From positions 62,001-126,000 of the forward strand of contig NZ_JAIEPC010000008.1 of NCBI RefSeq assembly GCF_019749955.1: DNA of 64,000 bases, in the 5' to 3' direction. The stretch is from Sphingomonas sp. (GTDB lineage Bacteria; Pseudomonadota; Alphaproteobacteria; Sphingomonadales; Sphingomonadaceae). Shown here piece after piece: positions 9,132 to 17,650 of this stretch. The notes beneath the pieces are model-generated. The model had not been told where the DNA came from. It saw only the letters and a list, made by a program, of their open reading frames with translations, and did not search any database. A program made the translations under genes and the position numbers. Numbering within the stretch: position 1 is the first letter of the stretch; every line of letters begins with the position of its first letter.

Positions 9132-10754
9132 ATGATGCTGAAACGCGTTGATCACGGTTGGGCTGTTGCGCTCGGGGGCGAATTACGGTCGCGTGCCGAT
9201 CTGTTGCGGCTGGTCGGGATCGACGATCTCAGCCGCGCCGACCGCGTGAACACGACCGTCGACACATTGATCGGCTTTGGCATCGCCAATATCGTCGTGC
9301 CGATCGGCATGTGCACCGTTTATGCGCTGCGCTTTGGCCAGCCATTCATGATCGTGGCCGCCGTTCCGCTGTTGCTTTCGATCGCTCTGATGCGGCCCTT
9401 GTTTGGGCAGAATCGGACACAGCGCGGGGCGATCCCCATCGATCAGCTCGATCGCCGCGTCTATGTTTTTGCTATGCTCAATGCGCTCGGCTGGTTCACC
9501 ATGATTGCCGCGCTCGACATGGCGCCGCTGTTCGAGGATCGGATCGGCATTGCTTGCATGACCGTTGCGATCATCAGTGTTGGCGGCAATATGCTCACGC
9601 TGATGCCGGGCGCGGCCATGACGTTCATGGGTGTGCTGGGCGTGCGGTTATGGCTCAATCTCTACCCGTCGGTCGCCGTGCCCTGGATTTATGCAGCGGC
9701 AATTGCGGTCTTCATCGTCATTCTCGCGATTCTGAATTCGGGGCAGGCACGGCTGTTCAGCGACCGGATGCGTGCCGCGATCGAATTGTCGGCGCTCGAA
9801 CGGCGCCGGGCCGAGGAAGCCACGAGTGCGAGCGAAGCCCAACGCGCGCTCGAAAAGCACCATGCCGAAATGCGCGCGGCCGAAGATGCGCGCGCCGCGA
9901 CCGAGCATCGCACGCTGATGGTTGAGCATGCGCAGCGCTTCGAAACCAGCGTGGTGGCGGTCGTCAACGGGCTGGGTGATGCGGTTCGCCAGCTCGCCGG
10001 ATCGACCAAATTGCTGACCCGTGTCGGTGACGCAAGCGCGGTCCATGTCGGTGCGGTCCGTGAGCGCGCGGTCAGCGCGGGCGCATCGATGTCGGCGGTG
10101 CAGGCCGCCGCTGCGCGTCTGCGCGACTCGATCGCCCAGATCGGCCATCAGGTCGAAGGGCAGGTGCAGGCGACGGCGACAGCCGAGGCAACCTCCGAAC
10201 GCGCCCGCCAGCGCGCCGAAGCGCTGTCCGAAAGCAGCCGGATGGTGCGCGGCATCACCAGCGAAATCGAACGCATTGCCGCACGCACCAACACGCTCGC
10301 GCTCAACGCGCTGATCGAAGCGTCGCATTCGGGCGAGGCCGGGCGCGGCTTTGCGGTCGTTGCTGCCGAAGTCAAAGCGCTCGCGGCGCAAACGCGCGAA
10401 GCCGCGGTCGGCATCGGGCGGCACATTGCCGATATGGACCAGAATACCGACGACGTCGTCACCGCGATCGAAGCGATGGCGGGCAAGGTCGACCAGATTG
10501 CGGCCGGCGCGAGCGATATCGCGCGCGCGATTGCCAGCCAGGCGCAGGCAACCGATGGCATCTTCGCCAGCGTCGACCGCGCGACCGACAGCGGCCATGC
10601 GGTCGAGGTTGATCTGGGTGCGCTTGCCGATCAGGCCGGCACCGCGATCGATCTTGCCAACACCATCGCCGATGTCGCGGGCAGCGTGCGCGCCCAATCC
10701 GAATCGCTCAGTGCCGCGAGCGCCGCCTTCGACGCACGGCTGCGCGCGGGGTAA
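9132..10754 (+). CDS. Methyl-accepting chemotaxis protein with multi-spanning membrane sensor
   Basis: A 540-residue chemoreceptor-type protein. Residues about 45-200 form five or six hydrophobic segments with short loops and no obvious periplasmic ligand domain, so the sensor is probably inside the membrane. A coiled coil follows, then the cytoplasmic signalling domain with the conserved hairpin tip ([32 protein letters not shown] region), which binds CheA and CheW. No che or flagellar gene is in the window. There is no clear ribosome-binding site at 9132, and the gap to glnD is only 19 bases if glnD starts at 9112, so the start may lie further in. Confidence 0.85.
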   Translation: MMLKRVDHGWAVALGGELRSRADLLRLVGIDDLSRADRVNTTVDTLIGFGIANIVVPIGMCTVYALRFGQPFMIVAAVPLLLSIALMRPLFGQNRTQRGAIPIDQLDRRVYVFAMLNALGWFTMIAALDMAPLFEDRIGIACMTVAIISVGGNMLTLMPGAAMTFMGVLGVRLWLNLYPSVAVPWIYAAAIAVFIVILAILNSGQARLFSDRMRAAIELSALERRRAEEATSASEAQRALEKHHAEMRAAEDARAATEHRTLMVEHAQRFETSVVAVVNGLGDAVRQLAGSTKLLTRVGDASAVHVGAVRERAVSAGASMSAVQAAAARLRDSIAQIGHQVEGQVQATATAEATSERARQRAEALSESSRMVRGITSEIERIAARTNTLALNALIEASHSGEAGRGFAVVAAEVKALAAQTREAAVGIGRHIADMDQNTDDVVTAIEAMAGKVDQIAAGASDIARAIASQAQATDGIFASVDRATDSGHAVEVDLGALADQAGTAIDLANTIADVAGSVRAQSESLSAASAAFDARLRAG

Positions 10755-10825
10755 TTGCCCCGCGGTTGCGCGACCGCCATTCGCCGCTACTCTCATCGTC
10801 GGGGACGGCAAGACGGAGACGGGGG

Positions 10826-11299
10826 ATGAAGATGCGCGGAATAGCAGCGGTGGCGTTGGCGATTGGGCTATCGGCGCCAGCGGCAGCTCGCGACGCGGCA
10901 CTCGAGGCACCGATCACGGCGTTCATCGATGCTTTCAACGAGGGCGACAATGCGACGGCCAAGGCGCAGATGGCGGCAGGCGGGGTCGTTATCATCGACG
11001 AGGTGCCACCGTTCCGCTGGGGCGGTCCCAAGGCGTTCGACATGTGGGTGGCCGATTATGGCAAGGACGCCACCGCCAAAGACATTACTGAGCCGACGGT
11101 CCGCATCGGCACGCCGACGCGCGAACTCGTCACCGGCAATCACGCCTATGTGATCGTGCCCTCGGTCTACAGCTTCAAGCTGAAGGGCGTCGCGATGAGC
11201 GAAACCGCGCAGATGACCTTCGCGCTCGATCGCGGGGCGACGGGGTGGAAGATCGTCGCCTGGACATGGACGGGGCCGGACGCGTCGCCGGTCAAGTAA
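10826..11299 (+). CDS. Secreted SnoaL/NTF2-like protein
   Basis: A 157-residue protein with a cleavable signal peptide (MKMRGIAAVALAIGLSAPAAARD). The mature part looks like one SnoaL/NTF2-like cone-fold domain (ITAFIDAFNEGD...AQMAAGGVVIIDEV...WKIVAWTWTG). Such domains are used by isomerases, cyclases and unknown periplasmic proteins; no catalytic residue can be assigned. The start at 10826 begins the signal peptide and follows a G-rich ribosome-binding stretch; the frame is open upstream to 10766. The 3' end overlaps the convergent mutS by eight bases. Confidence 0.75.
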   Translation: MKMRGIAAVALAIGLSAPAAARDAALEAPITAFIDAFNEGDNATAKAQMAAGGVVIIDEVPPFRWGGPKAFDMWVADYGKDATAKDITEPTVRIGTPTRELVTGNHAYVIVPSVYSFKLKGVAMSETAQMTFALDRGATGWKIVAWTWTGPDASPVK

Positions 11300-13892
11300 G
11301 CCCTTTGAGCCGATAAAGCGCGTCGAGCGCGTCGCGTGGGCTGAGCGCGTCGACGTCGAGGGCGGCGAGTTCCGCGCGCAGTGCATCGGGCGCGGGTTCC
11401 GGCTCTGCCATCGCGGCGAAGAGCGGCAAGTCGTCGAGCCCCGCCGCGAGCCCACCGGTCTTGGCGCGGCCCGCCTCCAGCTTTGCCAGCACGGCTTTCG
11501 CGCGCGCAATCGTCACCGGGGGCAGCCCGGCGAGCCGCGCGACGGCGAGGCCATAGCTGCGGTCGGCGGGGCCTTCGCTGACTTCGTGGAGCAGCACCAG
11601 CTCGCCTTTCCACTCGCGCGCGCGGACGTGGTGGAGCGACAGCGCGTCGCAGCGCTCGGCCAGCCGCGTCAGCTCATGATAATGCGTGGCGAACAGGCAG
11701 CGGCAACGATTATCGTCGTGGATCGCCTCGACCACCGCCCAGGCAATTGCGAGGCCATCATAGGTGCTGGTGCCGCGCCCGACTTCGTCGAGGATGACGA
11801 AGCTCTGCGGTGTGGCCTGCGCGAGGATCGCCGCCGTTTCGACCATCTCGACCATGAAGGTTGATTGCCCCCGCGCGAGATTGTCCGACGCGCCGACGCG
11901 GCTGAACAGGCGGTCGACCAGTCCGAGCCGCGCGCGCGTCGCGGGGACATAGCTGCCCGCCTGCGCGAGTACGGCGATCAGCGCATTCTGGCGAAGAAAG
12001 GTCGATTTGCCGCCCATGTTTGGCCCAGTGACGAGCCACAGCCGGGACGCCTCGTTCAGCGTGCAGTCGTTGGCGACGAAGCGGTCGCCCGATTTGGCGA
12101 GCGCGGCCTCGACCACCGGATGGCGCCCGCCGGTAATTTCGAAACAGGCGTGCGCGACTAGATCGGGCCGCGCCCAGCCGCCTTCGCTTGCGCGCTCGGC
12201 GAGGCCGGCGGCGACATCGAGCCGAGCCAGCGCATCGGCTGTGGCAGCGATGGCCTCGCGCGTCGCAAGCGCGGTGGCGGTCAGTTCTTCGAGATGCGCC
12301 GCTTCGGCGGCAAGCGCATGGGTGCCGGCCTGGCTGACCTTCAGCGCCACCTCGTGCAGATCGGGGGCGTTGAAGCGCACGGCGCCGGCCATCGTCTGGC
12401 GGTGGGTGAAGCCGCTGTCGGGCCGCATCAGCGCGTCACCGTGTTTGGCCGGCACTTCGATATGATAACCGAGCACCGCATTGTGGCGGATCTTGAGCGC
12501 AGCGATGCCGGTCTCCTGCCGGTAACGCGCTTCGAGCGCGGCAATCGCGCGCCGCCCGCCCGCGCCGGTGCTGCGCAGATCGTCGAGCGCGGCGTCATAG
12601 CCTTCCGCGATATAGCCGCCAACGCTCGCGTCGATCGGCGGCGAGGGGACTAGTGCGCGGGTGAGCAGGTCGATGAGCGCGCCATGTCCGCGCAGTTGCG
12701 GCGCGAGCGCGACGAGCAGCGACGGTGGCGCGGGTAGCGCACTGAGCCGCTCGCCGAGCCGCCACGCCGCGTCGAGGCCATCGCGTAGCTGGCCGAGATC
12801 GCGCGGGCTGCCGCGCCCTGCCGCGAGACGGCCCAAAGCGCGGCCAATATCGGGAACCGCGCGCAAATTGCTGCGCAGCATCTCACGCAGCAATTCTTCC
12901 TCGACCAGCCGCTGGACGAGGTCGAGCCGCGCGTCGATCGCACCCCGGTCCATCAATGGCGCAGCAATATCGGTTGCCAGCAACCGCGCGCCCGCGCCGG
13001 TCACGGTGCGGTCGACCGCGTCGAGCAGGCTGCCCTTGCGGCTGCCCGCTTGCGACACGGTGAGTTCAAGGCTTTCGCGGGTGGCCGCGTCGATTGCCAT
13101 GCTCTCGCTCGATCGGGCGAGCGCAGGCGGGCGCAGGAACGGCAGCGCGCCGCGCCCATTGTGATCGAGATAACCGACGAGCCCGCCCGCCGCCGCCAGC
13201 CCCGCGCGGCTGAACGTGCCGAACCCGTCGAGCGTCGCCACCCCGAACAGCGCCTTCAGCCGTGCCTCGCCGCGCACCGACTCGAAATCGGCGCGCGGGC
13301 GCAGCGCCGTCGCCAGCAGCTCGAACGCGCTCGCCTCCGACGCGATCACTTCGGCCGGGCCGAGGCGGGCGAGTTCGGCGCCGAGCATCGCGCCGCTCGT
13401 CTCGATCACCTCGAAGCGCCCGGTCGAGCTGTCGGCGGCGGCAATCGCGACGCCGCCTGCTGCTTCGCCGATCGCGCAGCACCAGTTGCTGGCGCGAGAA
13501 TCGAGCAGCGCTTCCTCGGTCAGCGTGCCCGCCGTCACGAAGCGCACGATCGCGCGACCGACCAGCGCCTTTGATCCGCGTGCCTTTCGCGCCGCCTCAG
13601 GGCTTTCGGTCTGCTCGGCAATCGCGACGCGGTGCCCCGCCTTGATCAGCCGCGCGAGATAGCCTTCCGCCGCATGCACGGGCACGCCGCACATCGGGAT
13701 CGGCGCCCCGTCATGTTCGCCGCGCGCGGTCAGCGCGATGTCGAGGCAAGCCGCGGCGATCCGCGCATCATCGAAGAACAGCTCGAAGAAATCGCCCATC
13801 CGGTAGAAGAGCAGGCAATCCTCGGCCTCAGCTTTCAGCGCGAGATATTGCGCCATCATCGGGGTGGGAGCGGGGGCGGGGGCAGCAACCAT
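11292..13892 (-). CDS. mutS: DNA mismatch repair protein MutS
   Basis: Recognises mismatches and small loops and recruits MutL. At 866 residues it has all canonical domains. The mismatch-recognition domain carries the Phe-x-Glu wedge in GDFFELF near residue 33. The connector, core and clamp follow, then the ABC-type ATPase with Walker A GPNMGGKST and the signature and Walker B region (MVEMVETAAIL, FVILDEVGRGTSTYDG). The C-terminus ends with the short helix-turn-helix dimerisation segment. It is divergent from the transglutaminase gene, with 118 bases between them. Confidence 0.98.
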   Translation of the reverse strand: MVAAPAPAPTPMMAQYLALKAEAEDCLLFYRMGDFFELFFDDARIAAACLDIALTARGEHDGAPIPMCGVPVHAAEGYLARLIKAGHRVAIAEQTESPEAARKARGSKALVGRAIVRFVTAGTLTEEALLDSRASNWCCAIGEAAGGVAIAAADSSTGRFEVIETSGAMLGAELARLGPAEVIASEASAFELLATALRPRADFESVRGEARLKALFGVATLDGFGTFSRAGLAAAGGLVGYLDHNGRGALPFLRPPALARSSESMAIDAATRESLELTVSQAGSRKGSLLDAVDRTVTGAGARLLATDIAAPLMDRGAIDARLDLVQRLVEEELLREMLRSNLRAVPDIGRALGRLAAGRGSPRDLGQLRDGLDAAWRLGERLSALPAPPSLLVALAPQLRGHGALIDLLTRALVPSPPIDASVGGYIAEGYDAALDDLRSTGAGGRRAIAALEARYRQETGIAALKIRHNAVLGYHIEVPAKHGDALMRPDSGFTHRQTMAGAVRFNAPDLHEVALKVSQAGTHALAAEAAHLEELTATALATREAIAATADALARLDVAAGLAERASEGGWARPDLVAHACFEITGGRHPVVEAALAKSGDRFVANDCTLNEASRLWLVTGPNMGGKSTFLRQNALIAVLAQAGSYVPATRARLGLVDRLFSRVGASDNLARGQSTFMVEMVETAAILAQATPQSFVILDEVGRGTSTYDGLAIAWAVVEAIHDDNRCRCLFATHYHELTRLAERCDALSLHHVRAREWKGELVLLHEVSEGPADRSYGLAVARLAGLPPVTIARAKAVLAKLEAGRAKTGGLAAGLDDLPLFAAMAEPEPAPDALRAELAALDVDALSPRDALDALYRLKGLT

Positions 13893-14010
13893 CTTGACCG
13901 GGGTTAGCGAAGAAATCGCGCGCCGTCATGAGAATGCCTTATCAGCGCGCAATGGTCGGGAGCGCTGTGGGGTCGGAACCGCTGCGGCCCGCCTGCGCTT
14001 TTGGAGCATC

Positions 14011-14790
14011 ATGAAAATCAAGGTCCACACCCAGCTCGATTACCGTTTCGCCAAGCCTACCGATATTCTTCTCCAGCTTGAGGCAGCAGCGACGCCCGAT
14101 CAGCGCCTCGAGCACGCCTGGATCGACATTTCCGCCTGCGATCAATTTGCGCGCGTCGCGGCGCAAGACGGGGTCGGCGACCGGCTGTGGCTGCGCGTGC
14201 ACGATCGGCTGGTGATTGATTACCGGTCGACCGTGGCGATCGATCGCGCCCCGGCGCGCTGGGCGAGCCTGCCGCAGGTCGCGATGCACCGGCTGCCGGG
14301 CCATACGGTGCAATATCTGATGGGGTCGCGCTATTGCCCGTCGGACCAGTTTGTGAAGTTCGCTGAAGCGCAATTTGCGGGGCTGGACGGCGGCGCACTC
14401 GTCGCCGCCGTCCGCGACTGGATCGAATCGCGCTTCAGCTATGTGCCCGGATCGAGCGACGCCAACACCACCGCGATCGATTCGTTCGTGCGGCGCGAGG
14501 GCGTATGCCGCGATTATGCGCATGTCATGATCGCGCTGGTCCGCGCATCGGGCATCCCCGCGCGGATGGCGAGCGTCTATGCGCTCGGCGTCAAGCCGCA
14601 GGATTTCCATGCCGTCGCCGATGTCTATCTCGACGGCGCATGGCACCTTATCGACCCGACCGGCATGGCAATCGACGGCTCCATGGCGCGGATTGGCGTC
14701 GGGCGCGATGCCGCCGACATTGCCTTCATGACCAGCTTTGGCGACGCGATGATGAACCGGCTGTCGGTGTCGGTCGAAGAAGCGGCCTGA
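14011..14790 (+). CDS. Transglutaminase-like cysteine protease family protein
   Basis: A 259-residue protein. It has an N-terminal beta domain (transglutaminase N-like, MKIKVHTQLDYRF) and a transglutaminase core with the Cys-His-Asp triad visible as C166 (GVCRDYAH), the His of DFHAVADVYLDG and the Asp of WHLIDPTG. Bacterial members are usually proteases or peptide-crosslink hydrolases, not crosslinking enzymes; the substrate is unknown. GGAG lies five bases before the ATG at 14011, which decides this start although the frame is open to 13864. No secretion signal is seen. Confidence 0.88.
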   Translation: MKIKVHTQLDYRFAKPTDILLQLEAAATPDQRLEHAWIDISACDQFARVAAQDGVGDRLWLRVHDRLVIDYRSTVAIDRAPARWASLPQVAMHRLPGHTVQYLMGSRYCPSDQFVKFAEAQFAGLDGGALVAAVRDWIESRFSYVPGSSDANTTAIDSFVRREGVCRDYAHVMIALVRASGIPARMASVYALGVKPQDFHAVADVYLDGAWHLIDPTGMAIDGSMARIGVGRDAADIAFMTSFGDAMMNRLSVSVEEAA

Positions 14791-14869
14791 GCTGATCGCA
14801 TGCCGCTTGGGCCGGGGTGACGAAGCCGCGCAGACGGCTTAAGGCTGCGTGAAACCTGAGAGGCTGCCA

Positions 14870-17125
14870 ATGTCCGAAGAATCGAACGAACAACTCGACC
14901 GCGAAGCGCTGCTGTTTCATTCCGAAGGGCGGCCCGGCAAGATCGAGGTCGTCGCGACCAAGCCGATGGCGACCCAGCGCGATCTGGCGCTCGCTTATTC
15001 GCCGGGTGTGGCCGCCCCCGTCCGCGCCATCGCCGCCGATCCGGCAACCGCCTATGACTATACCGCCAAGGGCAATCTCGTCGCGGTGATTTCGAATGGC
15101 ACCGCCATCCTCGGCCTCGGCAATCTCGGCGCGCTGGCGTCAAAGCCGGTGATGGAAGGCAAGGCCGTGCTGTTCAAGCGCTTCGCCGACGTCGATTCGA
15201 TCGACATCGAAGTGAAGACCGAGGACGTCCAGCGCTTCATCGAATGCGTCGAATTGCTTGAGCCGACCTTTGGCGGGATCAACCTCGAAGACATCAAGTC
15301 GCCCGAATGCTTCATCATCGAGCAGGCGCTCAAAGAGCGGATGCAGATTCCGGTGATGCACGACGACCAGCATGGCACCGCCATCATCGCCGCGGCCGGG
15401 CTGATCAACGCGCTCTACCTGACCGGGCGCGACATCAAGGACACCAAAGTCGTGATGAACGGCGCGGGCGCCGCCGCCATTGCTTGCGCCCAGCTGATCA
15501 AGTCGATGGGGCTGCCGAGCGATAATCTGCTGATGTGCGACCGCAAGGGCGTGATCTGGCGCGGGCGCGAAGGCGTCAACCAGTGGCAATCCGCGCATGC
15601 CGCGCCCACCGATTGCCGCACGCTGACCGAAGCTTTGGTCGGCGCCGATGTGTTCATGGGGCTGTCGGCGGCGGGTGCCGTGACGCAGGATATGGTGATC
15701 GCGATGGCGCCGCGCCCGATCATCTTCGCGATGGCCAATCCCGATCCCGAAATCACACCGCCCGAAGTGAAGGCGGTGCGGCCCGATGCGATCGTCGCCA
15801 CGGGGCGCTCGGATTATCCCAACCAGGTCAATAATGTGCTCGGCTTCCCGTTCATCTTCCGGGGTGCGCTCGACGTGCGCGCGACGGGCATCAACGAGGA
15901 AATGAAGATCGCCGCCGCCACCGCGCTGGCCGATCTCGCGCGCCAGCAAGTGCCCGAAGAAGTCGCGCTGGCTTATGGCGTCAAGCACAGCTTCGGCCCG
16001 GACTATATCATCCCGGCGCCATTCGATCCGCGGCTGATGGAAATCGTGCCGGCAGCGGTTGCGCAGGCGGCGATGGATTCGGGTGTCGCCACCAAACCGA
16101 TCGCCGACATGGCCGCGTACCGTCAGTGTCTGAAGGCACGGCTCAACCCGACGACATCGGTGCTGACGCTCGCCTATGAGGGTGCGCGTGCGCACCCCAA
16201 ACGCGTGCTGTTTGCCGAAGGCGAAGAGGAAGTCGTGCTGCGCGCGGCCATCGCCTTCAAGGACGGCGGCTATGGCACGCCGGTGCTGGTTGGTCGTGAC
16301 GATGTGCCCGATCGGTTGCGCGCGCTCGGGGTGACCGACCCGGACAGCTATGAGGTGCACAACAGCCGCCATTCGCCGCTGGTGCCCGCGATGGTCGATT
16401 TCCTCTACAAAAGGCTCCAGCGGCGCGGCTATCTGCGGCGCGATTGCGAGCGGATGATCAATCAGGATCGCAATATCTTTGGCGCGGTGCTGCTCCAGCT
16501 CGGCGAGGCTGATGCGATGATCACCGGCATCACCCGCACCTATGCCCATACGATGCGCGAAGTGCGCAAGGTCATCGACCCTGCCCATGGCTGCACGCCG
16601 TTCGGCATCCATCTGATGGTCGGCAAGAGCCACACGGTGTTCATGGCTGACACGACGATCAACGAGCGCCCGACCTCCGAAGAGCTCGCCGACATTGCGA
16701 CGCAGACCGCCTTGGTCGCGCGGCGGATGGGGCATGAGCCGCGCGTCGCCTTCCTCAGCTATTCGAACTTCGGCAATCCCGAGGGGCAATGGCTGGAGAA
16801 TATCCGGGGTGCGGTCGACGTGCTCGACACCCGCCGGGTCGAATTCGAATATGAAGGCGAAATGGCGCCCGATGTCGCGCTCAACCCGCGCCAGCTCGCG
16901 AAATATCCGTTCGCGCGGCTTTCCGGCCCGGCGAATGTGCTGATCATGCCGGGGCTGCAATCAGCCAACATCTCAGCCAAGCTGCTACGCGAGCTCGGCG
17001 GCGATGCGGTGATCGGTCCGATGCTGGTCGGGATGGAAAAGCCGGTGCAGATCGCGCCGATGACGAGCACGGCCAGCGAATTGGTGACGCTGGCGGTGCT
17101 CGCCGCCGGGGGCATTGTCGGCTAA
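14870..17125 (+). CDS. maeB: NADP-dependent malic enzyme with phosphotransacetylase-like tail
   Basis: Oxidatively decarboxylates malate to pyruvate and supplies NADPH. The 751-residue product has the MaeB architecture: a malic N domain (LALAYSPGVAAPVRAI; MHDDQHGTAIIAAAGL), an NAD(P)-binding malic domain (VVMNGAGAAAIACAQL) and a C-terminal phosphotransacetylase-like domain from about residue 430 that is regulatory rather than catalytic. The ATG at 14870 is chosen because GAGAGG lies about seven bases upstream and the conserved N-terminus begins there; 14849 is an alternative start. Confidence 0.96.
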   Translation: MSEESNEQLDREALLFHSEGRPGKIEVVATKPMATQRDLALAYSPGVAAPVRAIAADPATAYDYTAKGNLVAVISNGTAILGLGNLGALASKPVMEGKAVLFKRFADVDSIDIEVKTEDVQRFIECVELLEPTFGGINLEDIKSPECFIIEQALKERMQIPVMHDDQHGTAIIAAAGLINALYLTGRDIKDTKVVMNGAGAAAIACAQLIKSMGLPSDNLLMCDRKGVIWRGREGVNQWQSAHAAPTDCRTLTEALVGADVFMGLSAAGAVTQDMVIAMAPRPIIFAMANPDPEITPPEVKAVRPDAIVATGRSDYPNQVNNVLGFPFIFRGALDVRATGINEEMKIAAATALADLARQQVPEEVALAYGVKHSFGPDYIIPAPFDPRLMEIVPAAVAQAAMDSGVATKPIADMAAYRQCLKARLNPTTSVLTLAYEGARAHPKRVLFAEGEEEVVLRAAIAFKDGGYGTPVLVGRDDVPDRLRALGVTDPDSYEVHNSRHSPLVPAMVDFLYKRLQRRGYLRRDCERMINQDRNIFGAVLLQLGEADAMITGITRTYAHTMREVRKVIDPAHGCTPFGIHLMVGKSHTVFMADTTINERPTSEELADIATQTALVARRMGHEPRVAFLSYSNFGNPEGQWLENIRGAVDVLDTRRVEFEYEGEMAPDVALNPRQLAKYPFARLSGPANVLIMPGLQSANISAKLLRELGGDAVIGPMLVGMEKPVQIAPMTSTASELVTLAVLAAGGIVG

Positions 17126-17137
17126 CGCCGCGTCGCT

Positions 17138-17431
17138 TCAACTGCGCGAAGCTTCGATATCGATGCCGAGCGCGGTCCATTGCGCTTGCGTGCGGCAGAC
17201 CATGCCGGTCTTGCCGGGAACGATCTCGTCGCGGCGGACGCAGAAGCGGGTTTGACGCGGATCGCGGCGCGGTGCTTCGCGGGTGGTGAGCGCCTGATAG
17301 AGCGTGTTGGCGGGCAGTTCCATGCGCCGCGCGGCTGCAGCAACCTTACCCCAATCGGCGTGGCCGATCGCCGAATCATCAGCGGGGACGGCGGACGTCG
17401 CCGCAAGCGCGGCCAGAAAGATGATACTCAT
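17138..17431 (-). CDS. Small secreted hypothetical protein
   Basis: A 97-residue protein with a short hydrophobic N-terminus (MSIIFLAALAATSAVPA) that looks like a signal peptide. The mature part has two cysteines (RFCVRR and MVCRTQ) that could form a disulfide. No family is recognised. The start at 17431 is supported by GAGGAG seven bases upstream. A perfect 12-base inverted repeat lies directly upstream of this ribosome-binding site. The gene is convergent with maeB (12 bases between stops). Confidence 0.7.
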   Translation of the reverse strand: MSIIFLAALAATSAVPADDSAIGHADWGKVAAAARRMELPANTLYQALTTREAPRRDPRQTRFCVRRDEIVPGKTGMVCRTQAQWTALGIDIEASRS

Positions 17432-17445
17432 GTTGAAACTCCTCA

Positions 17446-17475
17446 GTTCGGTGGTGGAAATCGCCACCACCGAAC
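17446..17475 (-). promoter_or_regulatory. Perfect hairpin in the 5' leader of the small secreted protein gene
   Basis: Arms GTTCGGTGGTGG (17446-17457) and CCACCACCGAAC (17464-17475) are perfectly complementary around a six-base loop. The hairpin ends one base before the Shine-Dalgarno of the gene starting at 17431. It could be a repressor operator or an RNA element that controls ribosome access. Confidence 0.6.
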
Positions 17476-17480
17476 GAGGT

Positions 17481-17546
17481 GCATTATCTATGCCATACAC
17501 CTATAGATTTGAGATACCATGATATCCGGTAGAAAACAGATAATGC
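17481..17546. promoter_or_regulatory. Paired inverted motif in an AT-rich promoter region
   Basis: GCATTATCT (17481-17489) and AGATAATGC (17538-17546) are perfect inverted copies 48 bases apart, in unusually AT-rich DNA between two minus-strand genes. On the minus strand the near copy contains GATAAT, a plausible -10 box for the small secreted protein gene, but no good -35 is seen. The pair may be operator half-sites. The rest of this 219-base gap (17547-17650) shows no gene. Confidence 0.35.
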
Positions 17547-17650
17547 GCCCGCCTTTCCAGTTTGCCAAACTGTGGCAGATTACGCCGAGCTTAGGCATTC
17601 CTGTCGGTTTCGAGCGCGACATTGGCCGCGAAATTCCAGCCCGATTGTCG

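Noticed and set aside
15140-16960. 606-codon open frame on the minus strand
   Set aside because: Antisense shadow of maeB with an Arg/His/Gly-biased product typical of GC-rich shadows.
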